NCBI RefSeq assembly: GCF_027887165.1
Contig: NC_077235.1
Location: 9,860,884 to 9,924,883 of the forward strand
Length of the DNA: 64,000 nt
Reading direction: 5' to 3'
Source of the DNA: Monodelphis domestica
Taxonomy: Eukaryota > Chordata > Mammalia > Didelphimorphia > Didelphidae
Shown here: piece by piece, positions 43,621-55,946 of the stretch
Layout: every line of letters begins with the position of its first letter
How positions within the stretch are numbered: the stretch's first letter is position 1
Program-made: the position numbers and the translations under genes
Notes under the pieces: model-generated
What the model was told of the DNA's origin: nothing
Databases searched by the model: none
What the model saw: only the letters and a program-made list of their open reading frames with translations

Positions 43621-46600
43621 GTAGGACAAACTTAGGGAGTGGTTTCTATCATCACACCCTCTTATTTTTCTTTAAGGTCTATTGAATTCCCTCCCCAATC
43701 TCTTTCCTTCCCTTTTGGTAGTCCCTACACCACTCCTCCCACTTAGTTTTTCCCTCTTAACTTCCCTGTAGTGCAAGATATAATTCTGTACCCCAATGGA
43801 TCTAGATGCTCTTCCCTCTCAGAATTTATTCCACTGAAAGTAAGATTTAAGTATTACCTATTACCACTTTCTTCCTCTCCTTATAATAGTATTCTTCCCC
43901 TCTCCCTCCCATGTACCTCTTTATGTGGCATAATTTATCCTATTTTTCTTCTTCCTTTAAGTTTCTCTTGGTGCCATCTTCTATCCCCTCATTTTTTTAC
44001 TTATCATCTTAAACCACTTAGTACCCCAATCTCTACCTATGAATAATTCTATCTACTTTGATAGTGAAAACAATTTTTGAGAGTTAAAAATATCATTTTT
44101 CATATAGGAATATAAACAATTTGACCTTACTCAAGCCCTTAAAATTTTTTCCTCTCTTTCTTTCCACATTTCTTTTGAATTTTATATTTGGACTTCACAT
44201 TTTCCATTTAGTTCTGGTCTTTTCTTTAGGAATACTTGGAAATCTTCTATTTTGTTAAATGCCCATACTTTCCCCTGGAAGTATATAGTCAGTTTTGATG
44301 GGTAGGTGATCCTTGGTTGTAGACTCAATTCTCTTGCCATTCTGAATATCATATTCCAAGCCTTGTGGTCCTTTAGTGTAGAATCTGCCAGATCCTGTGT
44401 AATCCTGACTGGGTAGATCTCCTTGATACCTGAATTGGCTCTTGCTGGTTTCTTGTGATATTTTCTCCTTCGCTTGGAAGCTCTTGAATTTGTCAACTGC
44501 ATTCTTGGGGGGTATCTTTTGAGGATTTAATATATAGGGGGATCTATGGACTCTTTCAATGTCTATTTTGCCCTCTTGTTCAAGACTAGCAGGGCAGTTT
44601 TCTTGGATAATTTCTTGTTATATGATATCAAGGCTTCTGTTTTTTTTTTCTAGGTTTTTAAGTAGACTGATGATTCTCTCCTGTCTCTCTTGGACCTGTT
44701 TCCCAGGTCATTGTCTTTTCAATGAAATATTTCATGTTTCCTTCTATTTTTTCATTCTGTTGACTTTGGTTTACTAATTCTTGCTGTCTTGTGAGATCAT
44801 TAGCTTCTCCTTACCCTATTCTAGTCTTTAAAGACTGCTTTTCAGCTATGATCTTTTGATTTTCCTTTCTGGTTTAGTCCATCCTGCTTTTCATGGCTTC
44901 TAGCAGGTGAGTTATGGTCTCCAATTTGCTTATTATTTCATGTGATTTCTGTGTTTTTTTCCAAGTGGGAGATTCTGTCTTTTAGACTGTTATTTTCTTT
45001 TTGAAATACTTATATTTCTATTTACCACTTTTCTGCCCATTTTTGTTCTGTCTTTCTTGGTTCTTGAACTCCATTTTGAATTCCTTGAGAGCTTGTGACC
45101 AGTTTCCATTTTTTTGAAAGTTTGGATGTGTTTGCTTGTTTGTCTCTTTCTGCTGTCGCCTCTCTACTCTGCTCCTTTTCACCATAGAAGTTATCCAGGG
45201 TCAAGGGTTTTTTATTTCCTTAGGTTCTTGTGGATTGCAGTTTCTTCATGTTGGTAGCCATTGCTGTGCTCATTTTTTCTCTGTATTATCTTGGCTTCTC
45301 AGCCAGAAGTTAGTTCTTGGTGTAGTGGACTTTAAAGAGTCTTGCCCTGAGGCTATTTTTCCAGTCTCCATTGAATCTGCTGAGGTCATCCCAGGTCTGC
45401 ATGACCAGCCTTGGTCTGCCTTGTTTCTTCGTCTGAGCTCTATGCCCTGAGCTCCACGCTCCTCAGCCTTGGGTCCCAAGTCTAGCTGTCAAGGCCTTGT
45501 GTTGCTCTCAGAGTAAGACCATGGTACCCTCAGCCAGCCCCCAAGAATTTAGAGATTCCCCCTTCCTCTCTCTGACTCTTCTGTGATAGGTGGCATGGAG
45601 GAGGGGTGATAAGCTTGCACTTTTGTAGGTTAATTTTACCCCCTTATAGCATGGAAATGCCCAAAACTCTGCCTACCTTCAAAGTTGCAGCCCTTGGCAG
45701 AGTCCCTTCCCTTGTCTGATTTTGATTTTTGTCCTTTTGAGACTTTTTGTTGTGATTAGTAGTAGGAAGAGTTGGGGAGTTCCTTCTACTCTATGGACAT
45801 CTTAGCCCAGAAGTCTGCATCAATATTCTTTAGGAATATTGGCCTATAGTTTTCTTTCTCTGTTTTTGTTCTTCCTGGTTTAGGTATCAACACCATATTT
45901 ATGTCATAAAAAAGAGTTCAGTGGAATTCCTTCCTCAGCTGTTTTCTGAATAGTTTTTATAGTGTTGGAATTAAATGTTCTTTAAATGTTTGGTAGAATT
46001 TACTTATTAATCCATCTGGTCCTGGGGCTTTTTTCTTAGGGAATTTGTTGCTTGTTAAATTTCTTTTTCTAAGATGAGATTGTTTAAGTATTCTATTTCT
46101 TCTTCCCTTAACCTGAGCAATTTATATTTCTTTAAATATCCATCTATTTCACTTATCAGATTTATTGGCATATAATTGGATAAAATAATTTCTATCTTCT
46201 TCATTAGTTGTAATCTTGCTCTTTTCATTTTTAATTCTGGCAATTTGGTGTTCTTTCTTTTTTAATCAAATTAATAAATGATTTATCTATTTTATTGATT
46301 TTTAAGTAAAAACCAATTTCTTCTCTTATTTATTAATTCAATGGCTTTCTTACTTTCAATTTTATTAATCTCTCCTTTGAGTTTCAGGATGTGTAATTTG
46401 ATGTTTAATGGAATATTTTTAATTTGCTCTTTTTCTAGTTTTATTTTAGTTGCATGCCCAAATCACTGATCTGCTCTTTCTCTGTTTTACAGAAATTTGC
46501 CTTTATAGATATAAATTGTCCCCTAAGTACTGCTTTGGCTGTATCTCAAATATTTTGGTATATTGTCTCCTTGCCATTCTCTTTAATGAAATTGTTGATT

Positions 46601-46990
46601 TGTTTTATGATTTGTTCTTTGACTCGCTCATTCTTTAATATAAGATTATTTAGTTTCCAGTTAATTTTAGTCTTTTTTTCTAGTTCTTTGTTCATTGTAA
46701 TTTTATAGCATTATGTTCTGTAAAGGATGTATTTAATTTTTCTGCATTTGGTTATAAGGCATTTATGTCCAAGTATAGTATCAGTCTTTGTGAAGGTGCC
46801 ATGTAATCTGAGAAAAATGTATATTTCTTTCTATTCCAATTCAGTTTTCTCCAAAGGGGTATCAAGCCTAACTTTTCTAAAATTCTATTCATCTTTTTAT
46901 TTTCTTTCTTGTTTATTTTTTGTTTAATTTATCTAATTCTGAGAGATTAATGTGCCCTACTGATATGGTTTTATTGTCTCTTTCCTCTTC

Positions 46991-47193
46991 TTTTTTTTTA
47001 ATAACCCTTACCTTCCGTCTTGGAGTCAATACTATGTATTGGCTTCAAGGCAGAAGAGTGGTAAGGTCTAGGCAATGGGGGTCAAGTGACTTGCCCAGGG
47101 TCACACAGCTGGGAAGTGTCTGAGGCCAGATTTGAACCTAGGACCTCCCGTCTCTAGGCCTGGCCCTCAATCCACTGAGCTACCCAGCTGCCC
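46991..47193 (-). mobile_element. tRNA-derived marsupial SINE, copy 5
   Basis: Minus orientation, inserted in L1-A, with the duplication TCTCTTTCCTCTTC (46977-46990 and 47196-47209). It runs from a poly-T through ACCTTCCGTCTTGGAGTCAA to CCACTGAGCTACCCAGCTGC. Confidence 0.95.
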
Positions 47194-48205
47194 TCTCTCT
47201 TTCCTCTTCTAACTCATGTAGTTTCTCCTTTAGGAATTTGGATGCTAAGCTATTTGGTTCATATATGTTTAATGTTGATATTTATTCTTCTGTGGTTCCT
47301 TTTATCAAAAATTTTCTTCTTCATCTCTTTTAATTAGGTCATTTTTCACGTTTGACAATTTTTTACCATTTGCTTTTTCTGGTATCATAATTGCTACCCC
47401 TACTTTTTTTAAATTTTAGCTTAAGCATAGTAGATTTTGCTCCAGCATTTTACTTTTACTCTGTGCATCTCCCTGCTTTAAATGTATGTTTTTTATACAT
47501 AGCATATTGTGGGATTCTGGCTTTTTATCCACTTTATTAAACCTCTTCCATTTTATGGGTGAGTTCATCTCATTCACATTCAGAGTTATGATTACTGTGT
47601 GTTCCTCTCCATCTTATTCCCCCCCCTTGTTTATCCTTTTCTTTCTCTCCTTTCAGCCATTCCCTGTTTACACTTTTTTGTTTCTGTTTACACACTCTGA
47701 ATTTCCCATCCCTTTTGTCTGTCCCTCTTTTTTTATCCCCCCTCCCCTTCTTGCTTTCCTATTGGGTAACATAGATTTCTATATCTGACTGTTGATGTTA
47801 TTCCCACTTTGTGTCAATTCCAGTGACAGTAAGATTCAGGCATTGTACCTACCCCCCAGTTTTCCCTTTCACTGTATTGATTCTTACATGCCTCCTCATG
47901 TGAAATAATTTACCTTCAACTTTCTCTCCTTTTCTCTTTTCCTAGTGTATGCGTCTTTCTTATCCCTTGATTTTTAAAAATCATCCCATCATATTCAATT
48001 TACTCCCTACTCTCTGTCTATATATGGCCCTATTCATTGTCCTAACAGTGATAAAGTTCTTAAGTATCTTCAGTATCTTAAGTACTTTAGGTATCTTAGG
48101 TATTTCAAGGATCATAGATATCTTAAGTATTTTAATTATCACCTTACTAATAATGTATTCAATTCTTTCCCTTGATTACCTTCAAGTATCTTAAGTATCT
48201 CATAC

Positions 48206-48914
48206 CAGCGGTTCTCAACCTGTGGGTCGCGACCCCGGCGGGGGTTGAACAACCAAAACACAGGGTCGCCTAAAGCCATCGGAAAATACATATTTCCGAT
48301 GGCTTTAGTCGCTGAGAAATCGCACTACTTTACAGCAAGATCTTGGAAAGAATGGGGACCCTACTGCCCCACATTGTACTAATATTAGTTACCTATCAGC
48401 AGCCCTCCCCATATGAGGGGTGATGGATTTACCTTGTTGCCTGGAGACTGGACTCAAACAGAGACCCAGAGAGAACAACCGGGTGCTGGCTCCAGAGGGG
48501 TTAAGAACAAGTCCTGGAGCAGATAACTCCTGGAGCAAATAACAGAGTCCAGTAACCCCAGGAAAGTGAAGCTTCAGCTCGAGCTGGAGGGAGATGACAG
48601 GAAGAATAAGGCAGTGTCTGCAGACCCCCTCCCCAGGCAGGACTTACCTCCTGCCCCAGGCTGCCTCCTGCTGGATTAATATTTCTCAACATATAATTAA
48701 ATATTGTTTTTGTGATTAATCACTATGTTTAAATTATGTTTGATTTGTAGCAATGAGAATACATAATGCATATCAGGTATTTACATTCCAAATCATAACT
48801 GTAGCAAAATTACAGTTTTGAAGTAGCCACCAAAATAATTTTTTGGTTTGGGGTCAGCGCAACATGAGGAACTGTATTGCAGGGTCACAGCATTAGAAAG
48901 GTTGAGAACCACTG
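48206..48914. mobile_element. SPIN-type hAT DNA transposon, non-autonomous
   Basis: The left end reads CAGCGGTTCTCAACCTGTGG GTCGCGACCCC; the right end, on the opposite strand, reads CAGTGGTTCTCAACCTTTCT AATGCTGTGACCC. Both match the SPACE INVADERS (SPIN) hAT family termini as I recall them. Flanking 8-mers TCTCATAC (48198-48205) and TCTTATAC (48915-48922) are an 8-bp target duplication with one mismatch. A palindrome AAAGCCATCGGAAA / TTTCCGATGGCTTT lies near 48272-48307, as in SPIN. There is no transposase frame. It is inserted in the L1-A ORF spacer. Confidence 0.87.
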
Positions 48915-50670
48915 TCTTATACCATAACTATCTTAAGTATTCAAGTTATCCCCATACAAGGAATTGTAATTTATTTAACCCATTGTTCCCTTGGTTACTT
49001 TAAGTATATATATTCAATACTTTAGATATCTTGTATACTATAGAAATCTTAAATAACCTAGTTACCACTGTCTTATGAGGGGATATGATTAGTTTAACCT
49101 CACTGATTCCCTTGAGTTTTTTCTATTTACCTTTTTTATCCTTCTTTTGAGTGTCAAATTTGATCATCAATTTTTCTTTTTAGCTCTTGTTTCATCAGGA
49201 TTTCCTGGAATTCCTCTATTTCATTAAATAATCACTCCCCCCCACCCCTTGGAATATTATGCTTAGTTTCACTGGGTATGTGATTTTTTTTGTGTAGGCC
49301 TAGATCCTTTGCCTTGTGGAATGTCATATTCCATGCCTTATGATCCTTTAATGTAGAAGCTTCTAGGTCCTGTGTAATCCTCATTGTGGTTCTATAATAT
49401 TTAATTGGTTTTTTTCCTGGCTGCTTGTATTATTTTCTCCTTGGTTTGGGAATTCTGGAATTTGGCTATAATAGTCTTGAAATTTTTAAATTTGAGATTT
49501 CTTTCAGGAGTGGATCAGTGGATTCTTTCCATTTCTATTTTCTCTTCTTGTTCAAGAATATCAGGACAGTTTTCTTTGGTAATTTCTTTCAATATGGTGT
49601 CCAAATTATTTTTTTAAATCATGGATTTCACACAATTCAGTGATTCTTAGATTAACTCTCTTGGTTCTATTTTATTTTCCAGGCCAATTGTTTTTCTTGT
49701 GAAAAATTTCATGTTTCCTTCTATTTTTTCATTCTTTTGAATTTGTTTTATTGTTTCCCACTGTCTCATGAAGTCATTAGCTTCTATTTGTCCAATTCTA
49801 ATTTTTAAGGAGCTCTTTTTTCTTTGAGTTTTAACTGTTTTTTTTCCTGTTTGAAATATTGTATATCCTTTTTGGGGAAACTGTTTTCTTCAGTAAGTTT
49901 TTCTTTTAGGCTGTTGATTTTTTCTATCATTTTCTTTCCTACTTTTTTCTAAGTTTTTTAATTATTTGCTTTGCTGCCCTTTTGGGGAGCTCTACCAAGA
50001 TTTTATTTTGGACTTGGCATCTTTGACATTTTCCTTTGAAGCTTCACAGGTTTTCATTTTTTCATTGCTATCTTTTTCTGAGCTTTATTTTGGCCATCTC
50101 TCTTATCAAAATGTTTTTCTAGCATTAGGCTTTTCTGTCTTTTGCTTATTTGGAAGTTACTCTTTTCTCTTGATTTTGTCTATATGCTAGAGCTTAGCTC
50201 TATTCCTGGAATGAAGAGTTCTGTCTTGTGCTTGTTCTGTACTTGGGATCAGCTCATCTGTCTCAGTCTCAGACTGAGCACTCTGCAGAGGCAGCCTGCT
50301 TGGCCTGCTGTGTGGAAGTTTATATTTGTTCAGTTCAGTAGGTTCAAATCGGGTTCTGTCCAATCCTGCCATGGCTAGACTGAGTTGGGCTGAATTCCTC
50401 CCACTGCTGTTTGTTCTGTGTTGAATTGGTTTCTCTTCTTACCCTGCTGAGGCTAGGAACTGGTTGTGCTCTTTCCTCAGAGTCTAGCTTCCACTGAAGC
50501 TTGTTTAGCACTTTACTCATACCACAGTGAGATGAGTTCGTGCTTCTCTCCACATCTTTTGGTTCTTTTGCTCTAAAATTCATTTGGAGGCATTTTTGTT
50601 CTTCTGTGGTCCTTTGGAGGGTGATTAGCATACTTCTAATATTCTGCCTACCTCCCAGAGGTTTCACCTT

Positions 50671-50880
50671 TTAAGTACTTTGCCTTCTTTAGAAAAAAGG
50701 AATATAGGCAGGAAAATCAAGAGTGACCTTCACTTCTTGGGGTCCTTGGATTCTCTAGTCAGAACTTTCTAGCTCTGTGCTGGATGAAGGAAGTTGCTAG
50801 AAGAGCCCCAGAGCTCTGATTTGATGGGGGAAAGGGGGCCCAAGAAGCTGAGCAACTAGTTGCTGTACTGTAAGAATCAA
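50671..50880. other. Unassigned sequence after the L1 nest
   Basis: No recognisable gene or repeat. It may include the target flank of L1-A. Confidence 0.35.
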
Positions 50881-51275
50881 TGGATATGAAGGATTCAGAA
50901 ATCCTTAGAAGAGTTTATAGGAACTGATATAGAGCAAATCAAGCCAAACCCAGAAAACAGTTTGCACAATGAGCAAGCACATCAATATGAAGGAAATTAA
51001 CATTAGGAAATGTCAAAATCCTGATCAATGTAGAGAGATCTATCATGCCTCCACAGAGCTTATGGTAAAGCAGGCCATCCTCCTTTCAACAGAGAAGAGA
51101 TGGACCATAGGTTCAGAGTGAGCTATGCTTTGTCAAAGATGTCTACTGAGTTGCTGGTTTATTGAAGAACAGTTCTTTGTTCTAAGAAGGGGTTATAGTA
51201 GTGGTGATAGTAGAGGAAGGTGGAGAGAGTTATTGGGAAGTAATAGTGATATAAACGAAAAGCAAAGATATCCTT
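50880..51275 (+). mobile_element. Old LINE 3'-end fragment
   Basis: TAGGAACTGATATAGAGCAA, CCAGAAAACAGTTTGCACAA, GGAAGGTGGAGAGAGTTATT and GTAATAGTGATATAAACGAA follow a mammalian L1-like 3' end. From 51275 to 52380 no gene or repeat is clear. Confidence 0.45.
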
Positions 51276-52399
51276 AAGCACCTTATAGCTCATTTAAATA
51301 TCAAGATTAGGACCGACAAAGATGATGGTGAAGTGTTAGGCAGCAGATAAGTATTCTAAGTATCCCTGGTTACCGCTGGCCAGGAGATTGCTAGACACAG
51401 AATGCCCCATTCTCTCTCCCTCCAATAAGAACTGTTACCAAGTAGAATTTTGGACACTCTAAGTTCTGTTTGAGAACTCAGCTCTGTGATTCCCCAAGCA
51501 GTTTCCAGGCAACTCTCTGGTCTAGTGAGTAGATGGATAGGGCAAGAATATTGAATATAGTCCTGGTTTTGAATAGGGTCTAGAGGACCTAGCCAACCTC
51601 GCCTAGAATTGGCCCACCTGATTCCTTAAGGTCTTAGCTTATTTCATTGTACTGGGTAAACCAGGGAATTCAATTATCTTCAGGTCTCAGTGATGGTAAG
51701 TATAAAAAGACCTTAATCTAGATCTCTAGTGTCTATGGGACTTCTCCCAGGGGTTCTGGCCAAATTCTTCATGACAGTGTTTCCTAGGATCCTAGCCAGA
51801 GACCAAGCCTTCTCAGTCTTGCTGACAGGCCACTGGACAGTCACTGAGGCCCTCTGGCTAAAACTTACTTTTTCTGTGATCAAGAGATTTTGAAAACTTT
51901 CCTAGGTGAGTGGGGCTCTTTGGCTAAGGGCTTTCATGGTCCCCACTCCTCCCCATAACCACTAACTGAATGATGTAGTTCTAAAGCTAACACCCTGAGC
52001 ACTGACTGGAAGAAAACAGTTACTGGCTTGGCAGTGCTTACCCAGGGACAATTTCTTCCCACATCTATTTCAATGGGGTTTAATTCTGTCAATCAAGGTA
52101 TGTATGCCTCTGAAATGAGCTTCATTGTGGGTTCTCAGCTTGTCCTGAGATGAGGGAGGGGAAGTTTGATTGGAAAAAACAGATGGGGATCTGGAAGTGG
52201 TCCAGGATTGACCACACTGAAATGAAGGGGTAAGGCAAAGGGCATGGCCAGTTACAACATGCTACTATGAGTTAGGGTTGCTGTCTGTTGGCTAGGATAA
52301 AATTGGGAACCATCAGATAAGTAAAGAGTAGAGTTTACCCAGGGCAAACGAGAAAGGGTGGTTTGACAGAGAGAGAGAGCTAGCAGAGACAGAATTGAT

Positions 52400-52620
52400 G
52401 AAGAAGCAGCCAAGGTAGCATTTTATAATGGCTGGAGCGTCAGATTCAGAGTGAGGAAGACATTCTACCTCTGGCACTTACTACAAGATCTTGGGCACAT
52501 TACTTAACTTCTCTCAGCCTCCGTTTCCTCATCTGTAAAATGGGGGTAGCAATAGTAGCTATCTCACAGGTTGTTGTAAGGGCCAAATGAAACAATGCTA
52601 TGATAAATAAATAAAACTAT
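52400..52620 (+). mobile_element. CORE-SINE (MIR/MAR-type)
   Basis: ATTTTATAATGGCTGGAGCG, TCTGGCACTTACTACAAGAT, CAGCCTCCGTTTCCTCATCT and GGTTGTTGTAAGGGCCAAAT, in order. Confidence 0.8.
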
Positions 52621-52789
52621 AATATTGGCCTAAACTGTACAGATAGTGTAGCAGCTATCCAAATGGGACTGGGCAAGACAGGAATAGGCTCTTCTAATAG
52701 CTGGTATGACTGCATGGTGAGGTCACTTACCTAGAACATCAATACCCAGCCATTCTAGTTCATAGGTCCTACATGGAAAACCAATTTAA

Positions 52790-53035
52790 TAACATTGGCT
52801 AGAATTTATATTTAAGATTTACAGATCATTTGAGTCAAATATTTTCTCTCGTTTGATCCTCACAACAAACCTATGAATGCTATTATTATTCCAATTTTTA
52901 CAGATGAGGAAACAGACTTAGAGAGGATTGAAGTCTTACCCAGGGTTTTATCTAGTTAAATGTTTGAGTCCTGATTTGAACTCAGGTCTTCTTGGCTTCA
53001 AGCCCAATGCTCTTAACTTCTGGGCCACCTATCTA
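52790..53035 (+). mobile_element. MIR/THER-type SINE
   Basis: AGATTTACAGATCATTTGAG, TTGATCCTCACAACAAACCT, CAGATGAGGAAACAGACTTA and TTGAACTCAGGTCTTCTTGG. It is one of the better-preserved copies. Confidence 0.8.
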
Positions 53036-53084
53036 TACTTACTGAAGCAGATGAAAGTTGTGGCTCTTTCAGATCCTTCAGAGA

Positions 53085-53280
53085 AGTCATAGATGATAGA
53101 ACCACAGCTTGTCATATCTACAAAGCACACTAGAAATCATTGAGACCTTGTACAGATAGGGAGACTGAGATCCTGAGTGGTGAAATGACTTAATCAAAGT
53201 CATACATACATTAAGGGGTAGAGCAAGGATTTGAACCTAGTACCTCTGACTCAAGATGTCAGACTTTATATACTCTCTCT
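53085..53280 (+). mobile_element. MIR-type SINE fragment
   Basis: AAATCATTGAGACCTTGTAC, GGGAGACTGAGATCCTGAGT, GAGCAAGGATTTGAACCTAG and TACCTCTGACTC follow the family order. Confidence 0.6.
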
Positions 53281-53499
53281 GCTAGTTTTAGATAGAAGTA
53301 AGAAATTACCAAAAAGGTCATTAGACTTTGGGATGGGCAACTGACTAGGGGTCTGGCACAAGCTATCTAGTATCATAAGGACATATTCTTTCCTGAAGCC
53401 AGGGGGATGGATTAGGTGCCATCTCCTGGTTCCTCCCTGAGTTGTGATCCTACAGTAACAACACCTCGTAGTGACATCACAGTTCCACTTCAAAGTTAT

Positions 53500-53665
53500 T
53501 GTCACAAGGAGGATCATGGATTCAAAGCTGAAAGGGACTTTAAAAGCTCTGTAGTCCATAAGAGGAAATGGAGACCCATGGGGGAAGTGACATGTCCAAA
53601 GTCACACAAGAATCAGCATCAGGGAGAGGCAGGATTCAAACCCATATCCTCTCATTTCAAATACA
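53500..53665 (+). mobile_element. MIR-type SINE fragment
   Basis: AGCTGAAAGGGACTTTAAAA, AGAGGAAATGGAGACCCATG, CATGTCCAAAGTCACACAAG and GAGGCAGGATTCAAACCCAT. Confidence 0.6.
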
Positions 53666-53949
53666 CAATTCTTTCTTTTAAAAAAGAATTTAAAAAAATC
53701 ATTACTATCTTTTGTTTCTCCCACACCTATGTATCTCATTGTTTCTGCTCTCCAGAATCATCCTCCCCATCTTTATAATTAAAAATAGAAAAGAGGGGGA
53801 AAACAAAGTTGGCAGAACTAACCAGTCGATTCCAAAAGGGTGATGTTGTATTTGGTATACCACATCTCTACAAAGAACTAAAGGAGAAATGCCACCTTCA
53901 TTGTCTTCTTTGGGGCCAAAGGTCATCATAATTAACCCAGTTTAATTTT

Positions 53950-54175
53950 GTTGGGTGGCTGAGGCAGGGGCTGTAGTGGAGAGAGCTCTAGCCTTAAGTC
54001 AGGAAGATTCATTTCCTGAATTCAAATCCAGCCTCAGACACTTACTAGCTGTGTGACCCTGGGCAAGTCACTTCACTCTGTGTACCTCAGTTTTCTCACC
54101 TATAAAAAGAGCTGAAGAAGGAAATAGCAAAGTGCTTCAGTGTCCCAGAGGAATCATAGAGAGTCTGACAGTTCT
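53950..54175 (+). mobile_element. RTE-tailed SINE, copy 3
   Basis: A tRNA-like head and CORE part (TCAAATCCAGCCTCAGACAC, CTGTGTGACCCTGGGCAAGT) are followed by the RTE tail (GCTGAAGAAGGAAATAGCAA, then GAGAGTCTGACAG). Confidence 0.8.
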
Positions 54176-55320
54176 GTTGTTGCTCTTTCCATTTACATTC
54201 TAGTGGTCACTGTGGTCATTGTTTTTCTGGTTCTGCTTCCTTCACTCTGTAGTAATCACCACATTCTATTCATGATTGCTTTTAGCCCAATTATATTCCA
54301 TTCCATTCGTTTATCATAATTTGTTCAGTTCAGTTCAGGTTTTATATAGAAACTTTTTATCATATTAAAAAATAGATGTCACTATAACTATGCTTTGGAT
54401 GTCTTTGTTTTTAAGCAACGGCATCATACTTTGTCAAAGGCCTTTTTGCATCAGTTGAGAGGAGTATGTGCTTTTTTGGTGCCTTTGTTTTTGAGACAGT
54501 TAGTTATGTGAATTGTTTTCCTAACTTCATCATAGTGAATGACTTAGGGGATAAATTTACCAGAATTTTATTTAGATTTTGAATTGATTTTTTTAATAGT
54601 ATCAGTGGATAATTCTATGTCTTTGTTTTCTCCTTCCTTTGGATCTACTCCCTACTGATCCCATGGAAGTAGTTTGGCAGTCTGTTTTTTTCTTCTTAAT
54701 TTTTGAGAATAATTTGGGTGTTATAGGTATAAATTGCTCTTTACAAGTTTGACAGAATTATACTAGAAATCCATCTGTACCAGAGTTTTGTCATTTGTTC
54801 TGGAAGTTCCTTGATAGCTAATTTCGTTTCCTTTTCTGAAACTGGATTTTTGAAGATATCTATTTGTTATTTTGCTCATCTGGGTTTTTGCAGGGTGGAT
54901 ACTCCTATATTGCTTTTGAATTTTCAGGTTTGCTGGCATATAACAGTAGAGTAGGTTTTGAGAACTCTTCTTATTTATTTGTTGTGACCTTATTTATTTA
55001 AAATTTTTTTTTAAACTTGAGTTTCCTTCTTCCTTTTAATCAACTTGGTGACTAAAAGTTCATCAATTTTGATAGTTTTTTTTTCCTCCAAAAAACAGAC
55101 TTTAGTTTTGTTTAATCCATTCTATAGTATTTTGGGTTTCCAATATATCTATCTTCCCTCTACATTTCAAAAGCCTCTCATTTGTGCTTTTCTTGTGAGG
55201 GGGCATATTTTGTTGGCTTTCTGATTTTTTTTAATTGCATATGCAGTTCATTTCATTATTCTTCCTACAACAGCATGCTGTCATCCTAGTAGCTGATGAC
55301 AGTCCAATTAGGTACAAATT
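54176..55320 (-). mobile_element. Ancient L1 ORF2 fragment, antisense
   Basis: On the plus strand GTTTTTCTGGTTCTGCTTCC, TCATACTTTGTCAAAGGCCT, CATAGTGAATGACTTAGGGG and ATCCATCTGTACCAGAG are degraded reverse complements of the L1 ORF2 C-terminal and RT regions. It is clearly older than the L1 nest. Confidence 0.6.
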
Positions 55321-55740
55321 ATCACTTGTATATTTGTCACGATCTGGATTGGTGATTTCATCAGTGTTGGGAATTTGAGGTGTGGATACTTCCTCTATCA
55401 ATGCAGGTCAGTCACTTTTTGGCAATATACTGTTTTAGAGAGTTGAGTTTAGAGAGCTTGGGGTTAAGCCATACTGTGTGTTAGAGGAGTCATCTTGTAA
55501 TCCTAACTCTGAGGTCATCCTCCCTTCCACTATACCACTCTACCTCTCATCTCCATATTATTAAGGGGGTAAACGGAGGCACATAGTGGAGAAGTTACTT
55601 GTCCAAAGTCCATAGTTAGTTGATGGCAGAAATGGAAATATAACTTGCATGTCTGGATTTTCATCCCCATACTCTTTCTGCTAAACCACCTTGCTTTTTC
55701 ATTTTAGAAGAACTGAGAGTGTCCTTCATGTACACCTCTT

Positions 55741-55946
55741 TTTAAAAAAATTTTAAAACCTTACCTTCCATTTTAGAATCAATACTGTGAATTGGTTCCA
55801 AGGCAGAAAAGCAATAAAGACTAGGCAATGGGGGTTAAGAGACTTGTCCAGGGTCACACAGCCAAGAAGTATATGAGATCAGATTTTAACCCAGGGCCTC
55901 CCATCTCTAGGCCTGGCTCTCAATCCACTGAGCCAGCTATCCCCTC
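55741..55946 (-). mobile_element. tRNA-derived marsupial SINE, copy 6
   Basis: Minus orientation, more diverged: AAACCTTACCTTCCATTTTA, GGCAATGGGGGTTAAGAGAC, CCTCCCATCTCTAGGCCTGG and CTCAATCCACTGAGCCAGC. Confidence 0.88.

Larger units (their letters stand above)
34210..45815 (-). mobile_element. Middle L1 of the nest (L1-B), interrupted
   Basis: L1-B lies in minus orientation and is flanked by the perfect duplication TGCATCAATATTCTT (34195-34209 and 45816-45830) within L1-A. Its 3'UTR is at 34210-34420, the ORF2 C-terminal half at about 34430-36124 and, after the L1-C insertion, more RT at 42742 to about 43475. ORF1 antisense is at about 44180-45200 and a 5'UTR runs to 45815. About 1.4 kb of ORF2 (endonuclease and the start of RT) is absent at about 43480, where unrelated-looking sequence with a GA run joins the ORF spacer. 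Recognisable peptides on the minus strand include ARGMNRQLSDKEIKTINKHM and NDLSKIVYDKPKDPSFWGKN. Confidence 0.85.
33424..50670 (-). mobile_element. Outer, oldest L1 of the nest (L1-A), interrupted
   Basis: L1-A is antisense and split. 33424-34209 is part of the RT region of ORF2; it resumes at 45831-47600 with the N-terminal half of RT and the endonuclease domain. The antisense of [11 protein letters not shown]-type coding lies near 47550-47600. The ORF1-ORF2 spacer follows at 47600-49180, then ORF1 antisense at about 49190-50100 and a 5'UTR to about 50670. The C-terminal part of ORF2 and the 3'UTR are missing on the 33424 side. It hosts L1-B, a SINE (46991-47193) and a SPIN element (48206-48914). 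All frames are broken. Confidence 0.8.
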
